From Notospermus geniculatus (Eukaryota > Nemertea > Pilidiophora > Heteronemertea > Lineidae), in the NCBI GenBank assembly GCA_002633025.1, contig NMRB01000016.1, positions 461,639-525,638 of the forward strand: a stretch of DNA of 64,000 bases, given 5' to 3'. The position numbers and the translations under genes were made by a program. The notes under the pieces were generated by a model, which was given only the letters and a program-made list of their open reading frames with translations, made no database searches and had not been told where the DNA came from. Positions 43,306 through 56,400 of this stretch are shown here, piece after piece; position 1 is the first letter of the stretch; each line of letters opens with the position of its first letter.

Positions 43306-45126
43306 ATGTGGCCCGAGTGGACAAAGTTAGAGTTTCCTCCAATGGTTAGCGTCGAGTGGTTGAAGGACTACATCGGGAAGAACTCCGCGACCCTGGCTGA
43401 TCCTAAGCTACGGATCCTGGACGGATCTTGGCAGCTTCCGTGGACGAAGAGGTCCGCTTTCGAAGAATGGAAGACGGAGCATATTCCCGGTGCTCTGTTC
43501 TTCGACATCGTAAAGTGTGCCGATACGACTGACCCGAAGAAGTCCTTCATGCCGCCGTCTGTCGAGAAGTTCGAAGAGTACGTGAAGGAACTCGGCATCA
43601 ACAACGACACGCACGTTGTGGTCTACGACAACCTTGAAATGTTGGGTATGCTGTCGGCGCCTCGCGTGTGGTGGCTCTTCAGGATCTTCGGCCACAACCG
43701 CGTCTCGGTCGTGGACGGTGGACTGCCGGCCTGGAAGAAGTCTGTCGACGATGTCAAGTTGACGGCTGATGTCGCCGAGGTCAAACCGGGAACATTTACG
43801 GCGAAGTATCGACCGGAGTTGTTGAAGAGCTTCGAAGATGTCGTGGAGAATGTAAAGGCCGAGGGGAAAAAATTCCAGTTAATCGACGCAAGGCCTCCTG
43901 GACGATTTGAAGGAACTGCTCCAGAGCCCAATACAGGTAAGGTTTCTGAAGTTCATTCATTGGCCAAGATCGGTGACCTACGCCTTTTAGCTATAGGCCA
44001 AAATGGACGTCCTGGTGAAGTGAAGCCATGGCTTCTCCACGCCACGCAACGCCCTTGGTTCGCTGGCGTTCAGTGGAAGAATCCGATGGCCCTAGACTCG
44101 TTGACCTGTTGGCAGATACTGAAAACGGACGATGAGGATATACATGTAAACACTAATCCTGTACACTCAATTTTCAGAACTGAAGTCTGGCCATGTCGTC
44201 GGTGCCCGTAACATGGCAATTCCTTGGATTATTGACCAGCCAACCAAGAAAGTGAAGGGGAGAGGTGCGATGCTGGCGGCTTTTGATAAAGTCGAGATCA
44301 AGTTGGACGAGCCCATAGTTACAATGTGTGGAACGGGTAAGAGGGACTGTATCTCCTGGTATATTCGGTAGTAGGCCTACAGTCGGTGAATCTAGTAGAT
44401 AAGAGGAACGACTGTTGTGTCGGTAGGCTACTTACCAAGTATGCTGAAGTATTACTTCAGGGTGGGCCAGAGAAGTGTCCCTGAGGATTGTATAGACTGT
44501 AGAAAATGGACATCCATTTATGAAAACCAGTGACTGATGTAATGGAGGCCATCAACATCATGCTGTAGTGGCGATGAAGATCAAGTACAAGTAGGCCTAT
44601 TGTTGTAATCCGTCTCTTGTCCCTTTCTTTGTGAAAATGACTACACATACCCAATAGTAGTAATAACTGTGCAAGGACTGACGGTTTCATGAACAATCTC
44701 CTCTGCATGTCACAACCTCTAGTGAACCATGTAGCCAAAAGGCTTGTATAACTCTACTTTTGACGCGTGTACCTTCACCATGCATTTGACGAAGTTACGC
44801 ATAGTCTTAAACGCCCTTTGTGAAATCGGCCCCAGGTGAGTTGATTGGGAGCCATTTGACGTTGGAGAACTCGGCCAATTTGCAAAATTCTAGTCGTAGA
44901 GCAAAGCTGTCGGGGAGTCCTTTGTAGCCAACGCCCCAATCCCCAAATTTCGGTGGTTTCAAGCCCCAGTTCAACTGCATTAGCTTTCTTTCCAGGTATA
45001 AGCGCTTCGAACATCGCCCTAGCTCTGTCCATGCTTGGTGTTGACAATGTACCCATTTATGAAGGAAGCTGGCCCGAGTGGCATCACCGTGCAGAAGACT
45101 CGATGAAAGCCATGGGACCGGCGTAG
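43306..45126 (+). CDS. MPST-like: Two-domain sulfurtransferase of the MPST/TST (rhodanese) family, complete
   Basis: Exons 43306-43936, 44178-44336 and 44996-45126 join in phase to 306 residues (human MPST and TST are 297). The N-terminal rhodanese domain shows VSVEWLKDYI, HIPGALFFDI and APRVWWLFRIFGH. The C-terminal domain shows LIDARPPGRFEGTAPEP, SGHVVGARNM and the catalytic loop CGTGIS, then GSWPEWHHRAED. Cys in this loop carries the persulfide in transfer from 3-mercaptopyruvate (MPST) or thiosulfate (TST). CG-T/S-G is the MPST-type loop; TST has C-R-K-G. However the second substrate arginine of MPST, the R of PEPR, is replaced by Asn (PEPNT), so substrate preference is open. No strong mitochondrial presequence is visible. 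ATG 43306 follows a TATA box at suitable distance; ATG 43342 is an alternative. The TTG-initiated extension upstream is not the start. Confidence 0.93.
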
Positions 45127-45524
45127 ATGGTGGCTGTATAGTAAGAGGATGCCAAGCCCGGATTAGAACTTGACACGGCCCTACTCGTCATATCACAGCC
45201 GATGGCTTTCGACCTCGAACGAACTTTCTCCGAATTGTACCGTCTCGTATAGGTTGTCATTGCAAGTCCATCCTCCATTTCATGTAAAAACAGTTGGCGG
45301 TTTTCAGCAGTCGCTGTCGATAAACGGCACTTTTGTAGCGTTGTTCACGTTTAAAAAAATTAATATCTTGGTATGCAGAAACCCGCAAGACTTTTTTACC
45401 ACATTAAGAACTCTTGAAATTTGACGGTGTACGGCGGGCATCACTTGTGCCGTACTTGTAACGTAGGTTTAGGTTTCATAACCTCTATGAATGTACAATG
45501 ATCGATCCTTGATTGCTTTATCGA

Positions 45525-45530
45525 AATAAA
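45525..45530 (+). terminator. Poly(A) signal for the sulfurtransferase gene
   Basis: AATAAA 400 bp after the TAG stop. Confidence 0.55.
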
Positions 45531-45702
45531 ATCGTACACGTATAAGAAACCGGATTTAAAATTTTTTAGTACTTGTTCCGGATCGTTGTCCCGTCAATGC
45601 AAAGTTTCCCACGTGTCGCTGCCCTGTAGTCCCGGGGTAGCCTCATAGAAACTCCGCTAGTGCTTAGACGCCCGACGCCCTATCGGTCTTAAAATGCATG
45701 TA

Positions 45703-46475
45703 CACTCATCCCAAAAAATAAATGGACAAAACTTTTTGTCTTCTGTTGCTGAGGTATGCACACGATGGGGTTGCAGCTTTGAAACCTGGCCCTTGAACAT
45801 CTCCTCTGTATGTCGGACAGGAAATTCCATGGAAAAAACTATCATGAAAATATCACTATTTTAAAATATCAAGATTGAGATTTTTGAAATCTTAACATTT
45901 TTTACCAGAAATGATTATTCAAGTAATATATGGAAAATTCTAAGAAATATGGTGAAGAAAGTGTTTGAAAATCTTGGCTTACTTTGATGATATTTGAGAT
46001 TATCGAAAATATCAAAAATCAGATTTTTCACGAAATTTTGGGTTGAGGTGTTAACCTTTGCTAAAAGATTAAGACTGACCAAGACTCGGCAACTATATTA
46101 CCATCGGTCACAGAGAAATTAAAATTTTTCTTTAAATTGTGTTGAAAAGTGTCCCGTTTTTCATGCATAATTCCTTGAATAACACAGAATAGGGCAAATA
46201 TTTTTCTGTAATTTCTTCACCGTGAGTCTTAGAACTCTTCATAGATTCATGATAAATTTGTTTTTTATGAAAAACTTCAAGATTTCAAAAATCTCATTTT
46301 CAATGATATTTTGAAACAGTGATAATTTCACGATATTTTAATTTTTTCCTTAAAGTTTGCTCTTGGACATATACAAGAGATGTTGAAGGGCCATATATCT
46401 GAGCTAGAACCCAAAATTATGCATCACTTCCTGTACAGAGTTAAAAAACCACTGTCCATTTTTTTGGGATGAGTG
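45703..46475. mobile_element. 773-bp Tc1/mariner-like non-autonomous element
   Basis: It begins CACTCATCCCAAAAAA and ends TTTTTTTGGGATGAGTG, with TA on each side (45701 and 46476). TGGACA / TGTCCA continues the inverted repeat. The interior is AT-rich and full of GATATTTT / AAAATATC words that also fold back. No transposase frame is left. Confidence 0.85.
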
Positions 46476-46685
46476 TACGTGGGAAAATGTGCAGATGGGC
46501 TCGGTATTTGGCGGAATTTCTATGCGGCCACCCCTGTGGTCTCCAGTGGTCGATTTCCGTTTCTCCAGACAACGGAGAAACTCCGTTGTTTCTTCCATAC
46601 CGCCAGCATGGTTCCATAACAACCAATGGCCGATACACGATATTTCGTCCAATTTTCTGAAGAATCCTCAAGGCCTACATGGCGG

Positions 46686-46955
46686 TTGAAGCAAGGTTCA
46701 TTGGCGCACGGATCCGGTCCGTTTTCAGTCCGTTTGCCCCTATTTTTGCGGATACGACAACGCAAAAGTCAATGGGTCGTATTCATAAAGCGGATCGTTA
46801 GAACCGTCTTAAGCAGGGTTCATTGGCACACGGAATTGGTCCGGTTCAGGTCCGTAAAAAATCTATCAAATGGACTTCAGCGTTGTCGTATCCGGAAAAC
46901 TAGGGGCAAACGGACTGGAAACGGACCGGATCCGTGCGCCAATGAACCTTGCTTT
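46686..46955. mobile_element. Foldback MITE with AGCAAGGTTCATTGGCGCAC ends
   Basis: AGCAAGGTTCATTGGCGCAC then GGATCCGGTCCGTTT at the left is mirrored at 46880-46955. A third, diverged AGCAGGGTTCATTGGCACAC segment at 46811 shows an internal partial copy. The family word GTATTCATAAAGCGG occurs at 46770. Confidence 0.75.
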
Positions 46956-47525
46956 AGGCCGGTTCCAAGTATAGCGTAATGTATTGTTGGGGGACATTGG
47001 ATTATTCGCCGTCAATCTAATGTCACACGGGCCTCACTAAAAAACGTTTTAAGAGTAGGGCCTATGGCTATAGTGGCTGCATTGAAATAACCCCTCATGT
47101 TCAATATTGCAGACTGAGATTAAGAGATCAGACGCTAACGACACGTTTACGTGAACACTATTTCTTGCATGTAGCTTATTTCATGTGCAAAAAATTGTAT
47201 GTAGGCCTACTTCATTTTATTTGGCAGTAAATTTCATTTCATTTTACGGCCGGGGTATTCCCTCGATGCGAACGCCATAGATGCGAAGCCTCGGCGGCGG
47301 GGGTGAGCCCCCCCCCCCCAAAAAAATTCATGTGCCAGAGGTGATGCATTTTCCTGCGGGCATCTGAGAATGAAACTGTTTGGAAACAAGTACCTGGAGA
47401 GGCTTGTCCGGAGAGGTTGGCGGACAACGGTCATTGCGGAAATGATGCCGACAAAGGATCATTAAAAAAAATGGAATTACCCGATGTCTCGGCTATCATG
47501 AACAACTGACGGTTGGCAGTTTTTA

Positions 47526-49396
47526 ACATAGACCATCGCCAGAACCGTCTCATCATTATAGTACATGGTTATGGCCGAGGGAGGCGCCACCGTCATTCGG
47601 AATCCCCTCGGAACATGCTAATTTGAACCAATCAGGGCGAAGTGCGGACTTACTTCCGTAAACAAATAAAAGCACGTGGCTACTCATTTGCCATAGTGTG
47701 TTTGACTCAATGTTTTGGTTTTTGGAGCAAAACAACCCTTGCAAAAAGGAATTTTTGATCCTCTCAAAGCATGTTTGCATTTATCAGTACACGAACGTTA
47801 CCTCAGTAAAATACCATTTAAAATACCTTGGGAAAAAATGGCAATTGGCATCCAAAGCACATGGTAGATGATGATCCAATAGGCCTTACATGGAAAAAGG
47901 AATTTGGCAGTTGATAAAGGGATGTTACAGAATTAGAGACTTCTGGCATCTTGAGAATTTCTGGCTGTTATTGCACTGTCACCCTCTATTCGTGCATAAA
48001 TTGCGGGTAGTGCAACAGAGAGACCTGACCTCTTAAGGATGGACTTTGAAGGGCTGGGGGTGAACTGCCACCTTGAGCCATGACAGCTGTTGTACATTCC
48101 ATAAGAAAACATGGGCATTCTTTGGTACCAGGGTACCGGTATGCAACAATTTTCATGGTTCTAGTTCTTTTGAAACTGCCCAGCATAACATGACTCAAAT
48201 TGCAAAAACAAAGGCAGAGAATTATATATGAAAGTTATGTGGTTTATTTTCATTACTAAGAATTAGGACATAAAACAAAATAGTTCAAATGTGCAAACTG
48301 TTATTAAATGTATTATCAAAAAGGCATTGCATGTATGCTTTTTTCATTATTCATTATTTTATTTGTACAATATTCAAGTGGACCAGACAATTTCATCCGA
48401 CTTAGACTAAGAAATCCATCTTGTGTAAGTCGGATAATATCTGTGTTGTGTGAAAGTCAGATAAAAATCGGACTTCTGGCTTGAGGAAGGGCAAAACGGC
48501 CAAGATGCATGCAATGGATGGGACAGCCAGCCAACCATTCTGGTGGCAACAGAACCACTTCAATACTACCAACAATGTGATAGGTAGGGAGACTGCAAGG
48601 TGGCTGGGGCTGCAAATTACTTCAAAAGGATGCAAGGGATGTGAAAAATGAACATAATGGAGCAACTCTATTTTTCAGAGGCAAGAAAGAATAGGGTAGG
48701 GGGTGTTTTTGGTAGGGCCGATCAGGTGACCCTAAACACTTTTTTTTCTAGGCCATTATGTGCACTAGCCACAGACTGTATGGTGATCTCCATCCTGGCT
48801 ATAGCAGGGCAACAGACTGGAGAAGGGCAAGGGCTTATGGCAAGCCGTTTATTCATTTAATTCAAATAAACCAGGTTTCTTTAAAATAAGCTTGGTTTCT
48901 TTTCAAAGAAACTTAGTTTCTTTTATAAAAACCAAGTTTATTTAAAAGAAACTAGGTTTTTGAAAAGAAACTTAGTTTTTTTTTAAAGAAACCAGGATTA
49001 TTTAAAAGAAACCAAGTTTTTGAAAAGAAACCAGGTTTCTTTAAAAGAAACTAGGTTTAGCAAACGGCTTGCCATAAAGGCTTCATCAATACTTCTCACA
49101 AAGCCATGGATAACACCCTGACCCTGCCCTTCATTCCCTTCCTCATCATGCTTATGATATCCACAATATCCACCATGTCGTCCACATTACAAGCATTGCC
49201 ATCATCATCGGCCATACCGCATGTACTGTCAATGTCATGACAGTCACAAGTTTAGTGTCATGCAGCATGACACATCTTGTAATTCCCGCCAAATATGTTA
49301 AATGCAGGATATTTCCGAACATTACCGAAGGCTAACTACAGTGGCGCCTCCACCCGCCAAAAGTATACACTATGGTACCTGGCGATGGTCTATGGT
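47526..49396. mobile_element. 1.9-kb inverted-repeat element, CATAGACCATCGCCAG ends
   Basis: CATAGACCATCGCCAG at 47528 and CTGGCGATGGTCTATG near 49380 are perfect complements; GGAGGCGCCAC / GTGGCGCCTCC lies about 40 bp inside each. The body holds no transposase-like ORF. A separate foldback (48832-49080) is nested in it. Element status is inferred from the paired ends. Confidence 0.55.
48832..49080. repeat. Foldback with an AAAGAAACCAGGTTTCTTT array
   Basis: CTTATGGCAAGCCGTTT and AAACGGCTTGCCATAAAG bracket about 200 bp made almost only of AAAGAAACC(A/T)(A/G)GTTT variants, each a small palindrome, on both strands. The array can form many alternative hairpins. Confidence 0.8.
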
Positions 49397-49415
49397 GACA
49401 TGACTGATGAACACA

Positions 49416-49637
49416 CAGGGACTTGAGGCATGCATTGCAGGGGTGGTGGGTGTGTTACAGAGGTCCAATAACAAACCCCCGAGTAATGCCCCGGTATAGG
49501 CCTACTGACGTATACCTAGTCCTAGTAGGAAAATAACTTTTCCTACTAGGTATACGTCAGTATACCGGGGCATTACCAGTTATTGGACCTCTGTAACACG
49601 CCCACCACCCCTGCAATGCATGCCTCAAGTCCCTGTG
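49416..49637. repeat. 222-bp near-perfect palindrome
   Basis: CACAGGGACTTGAGGCATGC at the left returns as its complement at the right end, and almost all of 49416-49525 pairs with 49530-49637, with small indels near 49475 and 49500. The centre is TAGTAGGAAAATAACTTTTC. Confidence 0.85.
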
Positions 49638-50492
49638 GATGAACATGATGTAAAACATGCTGATTTGAACATGTTGACAGACCATCCTCCCATAGGGCTC
49701 CAGGGCTTTGGTCTCGCTCCTCTTCACACACTCCATGACACAAAGCCCTGCTGAAATTGGGTGTCCCACGCCATTTTCGATTTTCGTTCCCGAAGCTATC
49801 TGACAGCACTCTCTAGCGGTTGCTTCTGGAACCAAAATGGACCCAGGTCAGAACAGAAGCATCAGGCGGTCAGAAAAGCGTGCAGCGTTTAAGGGTGTGA
49901 ATGCTAAATAATTATACCGGTAAGTCATAAAAACAATCAAAAATAATAAGAATCTTCTCTACACATAGGAAGAACCTCTGTGATAAAATTCAGTCAATTT
50001 TGGAAAGATCCAAGTGATTTGTAAAGCACAAGACTTGAAGGTCAAACTGGGTAAAACCACGAAATTCGTACTTCTCCAAGTATCCTTAAAATACAGGGAG
50101 TGCAACTGGAGTATGGAACAGCCACATCGGATTCACTGGCCATGCTCAATCGACGTCATCTTCGGAGGTACTCGGCTACATTCGGGCGGCCATCGTAACC
50201 TACCTCGACTGTATATAGGAGCCTCGGCGTAGTAATCATCTCGCAAATCACGAGATAATTCAGTGATTCGCCGCAGTGAGTGGGTCGTCTGTGACATTGA
50301 CTGTAACCTTCCGCACTTGATGATATAGTGCAGACCAATGCTGATACTTTTTCACGTATAAATGGGTTCTTTGCGCATTATATCGGTGGGATAATTGTAT
50401 TTATTGTAGAATCTGAAGTTATTCAGTGGATTAAGGCACATTTTAGGCAGTGATAACACCGAGGATGGACAACGTTACAATGTCGAAACAAA

Positions 50493-53400
50493 ATGGCCGA
50501 CCAGCCTTCACTTCGCCACTTGAGAAGTTCAACCTGCTACTATAGCGTGAGTGACCCTTCATCAGGTAAGGTAACATGCTTCAACTCATTTTTTATGTGT
50601 AGCAACACTCACAATGCCTAATTGGTAACTTTGATCATTCAGATCGATATATTTGAACAGTCTTGTCGAGCATGACCGAAGAAGTAGATCCCGGAGCAAT
50701 ATGGCGCTGTCCGATATACATCAGAGATACGATGTTGGCACGAATCGTTCTCTGACGTTCAGATTGTGGCCATGCTGTGTGCTGGCTGATGTATTTTTCA
50801 GCAGGTTTGTGTGAGCAGCATGGTGAGCGGATAATAGAGAGGTTAAGATCTGGTCCGACTCCCACTCCGAGGTGTTAAAATTCGGATTTTTCAAGTCGGA
50901 GAAAAATTTACCACCCAGGCGGGTTCTATTCGTTCTCCTGAATGAGTAGGCCTAAACACCATTGCTTTGGAAAACCCCGTTATGTGATGACGTAGTTCCC
51001 CAAAAAAGAGTCCTCTGGAGTCGGAGTCGGAACTCGGAACGTTATCTTAACCTCCCTATTGAGTAGCCTTGGCCGAGCGAGCTAACGTTAAAGACCCGGC
51101 CTGGGCTGCTGTGGGAGGATGTGAAGGGCTTTCCCAGACTAGGCCTAGGCCTACGCCTACATGTAGCTACCCTGATATAGGGCCTAGGCCTAGTATGCTA
51201 GCAGACTACACGGGGCCCTAGGCCTATAGGCCTAGGGTAAAAGGGGGAGTTATCGGACAGCTTCAGTTATCGGACATAAGCCTACGCCATAAAAAAATCC
51301 TGTTCAAAGAAAAGTGGGTTTTTGTGGTGGAAAAAAATAATAATGTAGGCCTACCTATGCAGGCGTTGAGAAAAATTACCCTTCAAGCATATTCAAACTG
51401 TCATCCAACAGTTATCACCAATTTTGTTTCTTTTTTGAAGAAGTGTCCGATAGTGATAATTTTGCATGGCAGTTACCGGACAGCAGCTTCTGGGTGGTAC
51501 CACTTTTACCAAAGGGTTATGTGTGTCACATTTTTGCATCACAAATCTAAACTCTTTCAATCTTTTCTAGAGTTTCAGATTGTAAAGTTCCACTTGAAAA
51601 AGACCCCGGTTGGGGTCGAAAATTCGTGAATTCTGGAGATTGACTTCTTGTTTATTATCTTTCAATCTAAACATATGGAATATTATGGTTCTTACCTGCT
51701 GTAAATCGTACTCCAAAACTTGCTGTCCGATAACTACCTGACCCTGTCCGGTAACTAACAGGGGGTTCATTTCCCGAAAAACGACCTTCACGCCCCTAAA
51801 CAGAAAGTGGTTTGACCCCGGGTTTGACCCAACCCAGTTTCAGAGTGAGGCTGATTGAGCTATCTTACATTCTCAGCCATCGGTTCACCTGTCACTATAG
51901 ATCGATCCCGTCAATTGTGACCTTGTTTGCATACCGGTAAATGAAACCTGCGTCGCATTTTCAACCACCGAGAATCAAATACTAACAAGCGATATACTAT
52001 CAAAGTTGCACATCAGAAGAAAGAGGATTGCTCCGAGATTCTCTTCAATCACATTTTGATACAAAACACATATCAGAACTTAGTGATATCGTGCGGAGAA
52101 AGTCCCGAACGGGTTTAAAAGTTTCGCATTTTCAACTTTATAGCCGCACAAAACCTCGAAGTTTAAAACGTTCTTTTCAAAACGATATTCATATGAAAGC
52201 GCCAGGCAGTCCGAACTTATTTTGGTACAGACATAGAAAATCAAAGAGGCGATACTATAGAAATCAATGATTTTCGTGTCAAATTTTCGTCGATTTCAAG
52301 CCTGCACATGGTCCTCCGGGCCGGTCACGGGTAGCATGACGTGACGACGTTCCCAACACTACGCGCCATGTGATTTCCATTCTAAGACGTCATTCATGCC
52401 GTTTTGTCAACTGCACACCCTGGGCCTCAAATAAACAAGAAGAAAACATTTTGTTTCACATAAATCGCGTAAAAGTCTGATATTTTTCCATTTGGCCCAA
52501 TTGACGGGATCGATCTATAGTGTCAGCATGCGCAGTGTGTTTCTAGGCTGGAAATAGCTTAGGTGTCCGATAATACCCCTGTTTACCCTATCATGCTATG
52601 GAAGAGAGTTGTACGGGTGTAGCCTAACGTTTTTCAGTGAGGGCTAGGCCTAGTCAGTCATGATGTGCCAGTGTGCCATTGACGGAATACATGAATAAGC
52701 AGGACTTGACACAGAAAAACAGCGAGTCTGTTTCCCAGGGTGTTCCGAACAATGGGAATCACACGGAAAAATGGCCACACTGAAAAACGTTACACCGGTA
52801 GGCCTACAATGTCAATGATCTTGCTCTCTCACAAGCAATTTTGAAATGATTCAAGGTCATCACCGAACATGTCGTGCTGAGCAGAGCTCTCCTAGCACAG
52901 TCCTGGCCCCTACTTATCTTCAAAGCCAATCTGATTCCGGATTCCATACTACACTACACTAGGCCTACACACCCAAAACTTTCTCTGATGGCAAAGCTGA
53001 CTGCGTCACATTCAAACTTCTGATCGCCTTGGCTCTTTCTCCCTCAGGAATCTTCTTCAGCACTTCTTGCTGTTTATATCCATTTTGTCAAGCAAAGTCC
53101 ACCCTTTTCCATCAGAGTGCCTATGGATGGCAGCCGTATCATCTACCGGCGACCTGACTTAATAATCTACAAAGAAATCTCGACTGACGGCAGCGACATG
53201 CCCTCATCATATTTGTCTCTTTGATGCTCCGCTGTTTTCTCGAGGCACAATGGCTCCACACCACTCAAAAAGATGGACAGGCATACGGTCGATTTCCGGT
53301 TCACCTAAACCCCTAAATATTCACCACTATGATTCAAACCTGTTTTTATCTATTCCAGTTCTCGGGTTGTCATTGAGAAGCCTGCTGCCAAAGCTTACCC

Positions 53401-56400
53401 TCCTCCGTTCGTACACGATTCCAAATGGTTACCGTATTTGGGTAGGAAGATTCGCTGTCATCGTAAAAATGTTGGTTGTGATCTCGTATGTACTGAAATT
53501 CCACGGAATGTCAACTACCAACAAATCCACCACTGGGTGTCAAGAGGTCTTTATAACAGTAAGTTGATTTCTTTTTCTGAAGCCAGCAGGTGTGGGCCTA
53601 GTTAGCTGGATTTAGATGTGCAGTCACGCCTGTCCTACCACAGGGAGGAGTCTAGTTTTCTCAACCCCCGAGACGCCATTGTCAGTGCTTTTGCTGAAAA
53701 AAAGCCAGGGGAGCAACTATGCTCTTGTAACCATCTCCTTTTTTCTCTAGGAGAGCAATTTATATTGGCCCTGTCCTGAACCGTAAGAAGAGCTCTCCAA
53801 AAGCATAGCAGCGTACATCGGCCTTGCGACTCACAGCGAAACCTGTACCGGTAGTGTATACAAAACCCACCGTGGGCATAGCCATCTTTGATGCAATGCA
53901 TTATGTCCATAAATTAGCCAGGACTCTGTATAAGAATGCGAAAAAATTGTCAAATATTTCCTACAATCTCTCGTAGTGCTGTGGTGGTAGTGTTATGAAC
54001 ATCTAGGCGTGTCACTGGACGGCGTTGTCTTCGAAGGGATAAAACAAGCACTTTTCTATCAGGCCCACAAACGTTTCTTGACAAAGAATCTTTTAAACCA
54101 GCTGACATTATACATTCATTATTCTTAGTGGCCTGGGCTGGGTTGCACAAAACTCACGATAGCGCTAACTTGGTGTTAGCGCTAACATTATGTTAAATGA
54201 CATAAAAAGACAACGGATTTTGACGTCATTTAACATAAAGTTAGCGCTAACACCAAGTTAGCGCTATCGTGAGTTTTGTGCAACCGGGCCCTGGTCCCAA
54301 TAAGGAGGTTTTTATTTCAATCAGGCATTACTTCTAGTAGGCCTATGCGCGCATCAGCAACATCAACTTTGTTGTGAGCATAGCTATACTAAGTAACTAT
54401 GCAATGATGCCATTGCCAAATGTGTTCACTGCCTACCAAAAAAGCTAAGAAAAGCTGTTCATGTGAACTCGGCGATGACAAAATTACACTGGCCTAGCCC
54501 ACATCAATCATTATTCATAGGCTTAATTCGGCGTATTGTGTACGAGTGACACAAGGGCAAGGCCTTTGCGCATTTTCAGTCATCCAACTTTCGTCCACTG
54601 ACAACGCCTTACCTCACTGCTAATAATCATGTGAGCCAACCAGCGGATTGGGGTGGATCCTAATCAACCGTCATGAGGAACACAATGCAGGACGTGGGCT
54701 TGAACATAGGAAATTGATTCTACCTTTGAATACCGGCCCTTCGCCGACCAACTTATGGGCATGGGCAAGATCTATTGGGCATACACTCCACACTGATGAA
54801 AAGGAGCTCAAGGTAAAAACCCCTGCTGTGGGAGGATGCTCAAATGTGCTATGTGGCACCCTCTAGATGACCTTTATGTGCATGTGAAGATTTTTGGCCC
54901 GATCGGACATCCAATATGGCCACCAGGTGGCATAACCCAAAAATCATTGAAGTCCTGCAACTTGGGAATGACTTGATCCAGATTGCTCATAACTGACATG
55001 TACGGTACCTCTCTCTGTATGTCCAAACAGGTGAGCACATGGTCCATGGACCATTTCACTGTAGAAAATAACAGATATCACACAAACTTGTTAGCACTCC
55101 GTCTGACACAGATCCATGTGAAATTCTGTGGTGAAACAATGACTATTCCTCGTTTTCACAAAAATGTGAGCCGTGAGAGCAAAATGAGTTGCAATGCTGT
55201 CAGAAAGAAGACCCAAGATAAGACTAGAGAACAAATTTGTAACAGAAATGGACGAAGTCCAATTTCACAAATTTAGATCCTGCCAGGGATCTCTGAGGGG
55301 GCTTCATTTAGATTAAAAAGAAGAAAATTGGTCTCAAATTTTTGCCAAAACCTGGTCTTAAAAAGTCTTCCAAAGGCCTTAAATTTGGTGCTCCAGAGGC
55401 TGTAGACACCCTGATGGGGATCTGCAAGTTGACTCGTCCTGTATCCTTTCACCATGACATCAACCACAGGGGGACAAGGAAGCCATCAAACTGCAGGACG
55501 TGTGGATCTGCAAGTTGACTGGTCCTGTATCCTTTCACCATGACATCAGCCACAGGGGACAGGGAAGCCATCAAACTGCAGGACGTGTGGATCTGCAAGT
55601 TGACTGGTCCTGTATCATTTCACCATGACATCAGCCACAGAGGGACAGGGAACCCATCAAACTGCAGGACGTGTGGATCTGCAAGTTGACTGGTCCTGTA
55701 TCATTTCACCATGACATCAGCCACAGAGGGACAGGGAACCCATCAAACTGCCGGACATGTGCAGGGTGTCTACTAGTCTCGCGTCACCAGCCTCTCTCTC
55801 TTACAGGAGAGAGTCTGGTAGAACAGACTACAAAATCTTGTTACCGCCAGGTGGCGAGTGTCCAGCTCAGAGCATCCGAATCTGATTGGCCAACGGCTGA
55901 TTAAACATGGCTGCGCCCATGAAACGCATGATGAACGAATGAGTCTGAGGGAAAATTTACCTTTTTAGCACGGTAGGAACGACTATCCATGGTCATCGAT
56001 TGCTGGAATAAGCCGATTGTACAATAGGACTTACATTTTGTGCCATGGATTAGGTCACTTCCGACCAGGGAGTCTAAGTTCAGCCAGACGGTAAATCGAT
56101 CCTTATACAATACAATTATTCCACTTTATTTCATCAGCGATCCACCTCAAACGGCCAGGCGCGATCGCTTCTACATATCACTCGGTGAAAACCACGATAA
56201 AATGTGTTAAAAAGGTAACATTTCCCTCGGACTATTTCGTTCCTTGTTCGTTCATCATGCGTTTCATGGGTGCAGCCATGTTTAATCAGCCGTTGGCCAA
56301 TCAGATTAGGATGCTCTGAGCTGGACACTCGCCACCTGGCGGTAACAAGATTTTGTAGTCTGTTCTACCAGACTCTCTCCTGTAAGAGAGAGAGGCTGGT

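Noticed and set aside
55418-55762. Direct repeats considered as a CRISPR-like array
   Set aside because: Units are contiguous 85-86-bp tandem repeats without unique spacers, in an animal genome.
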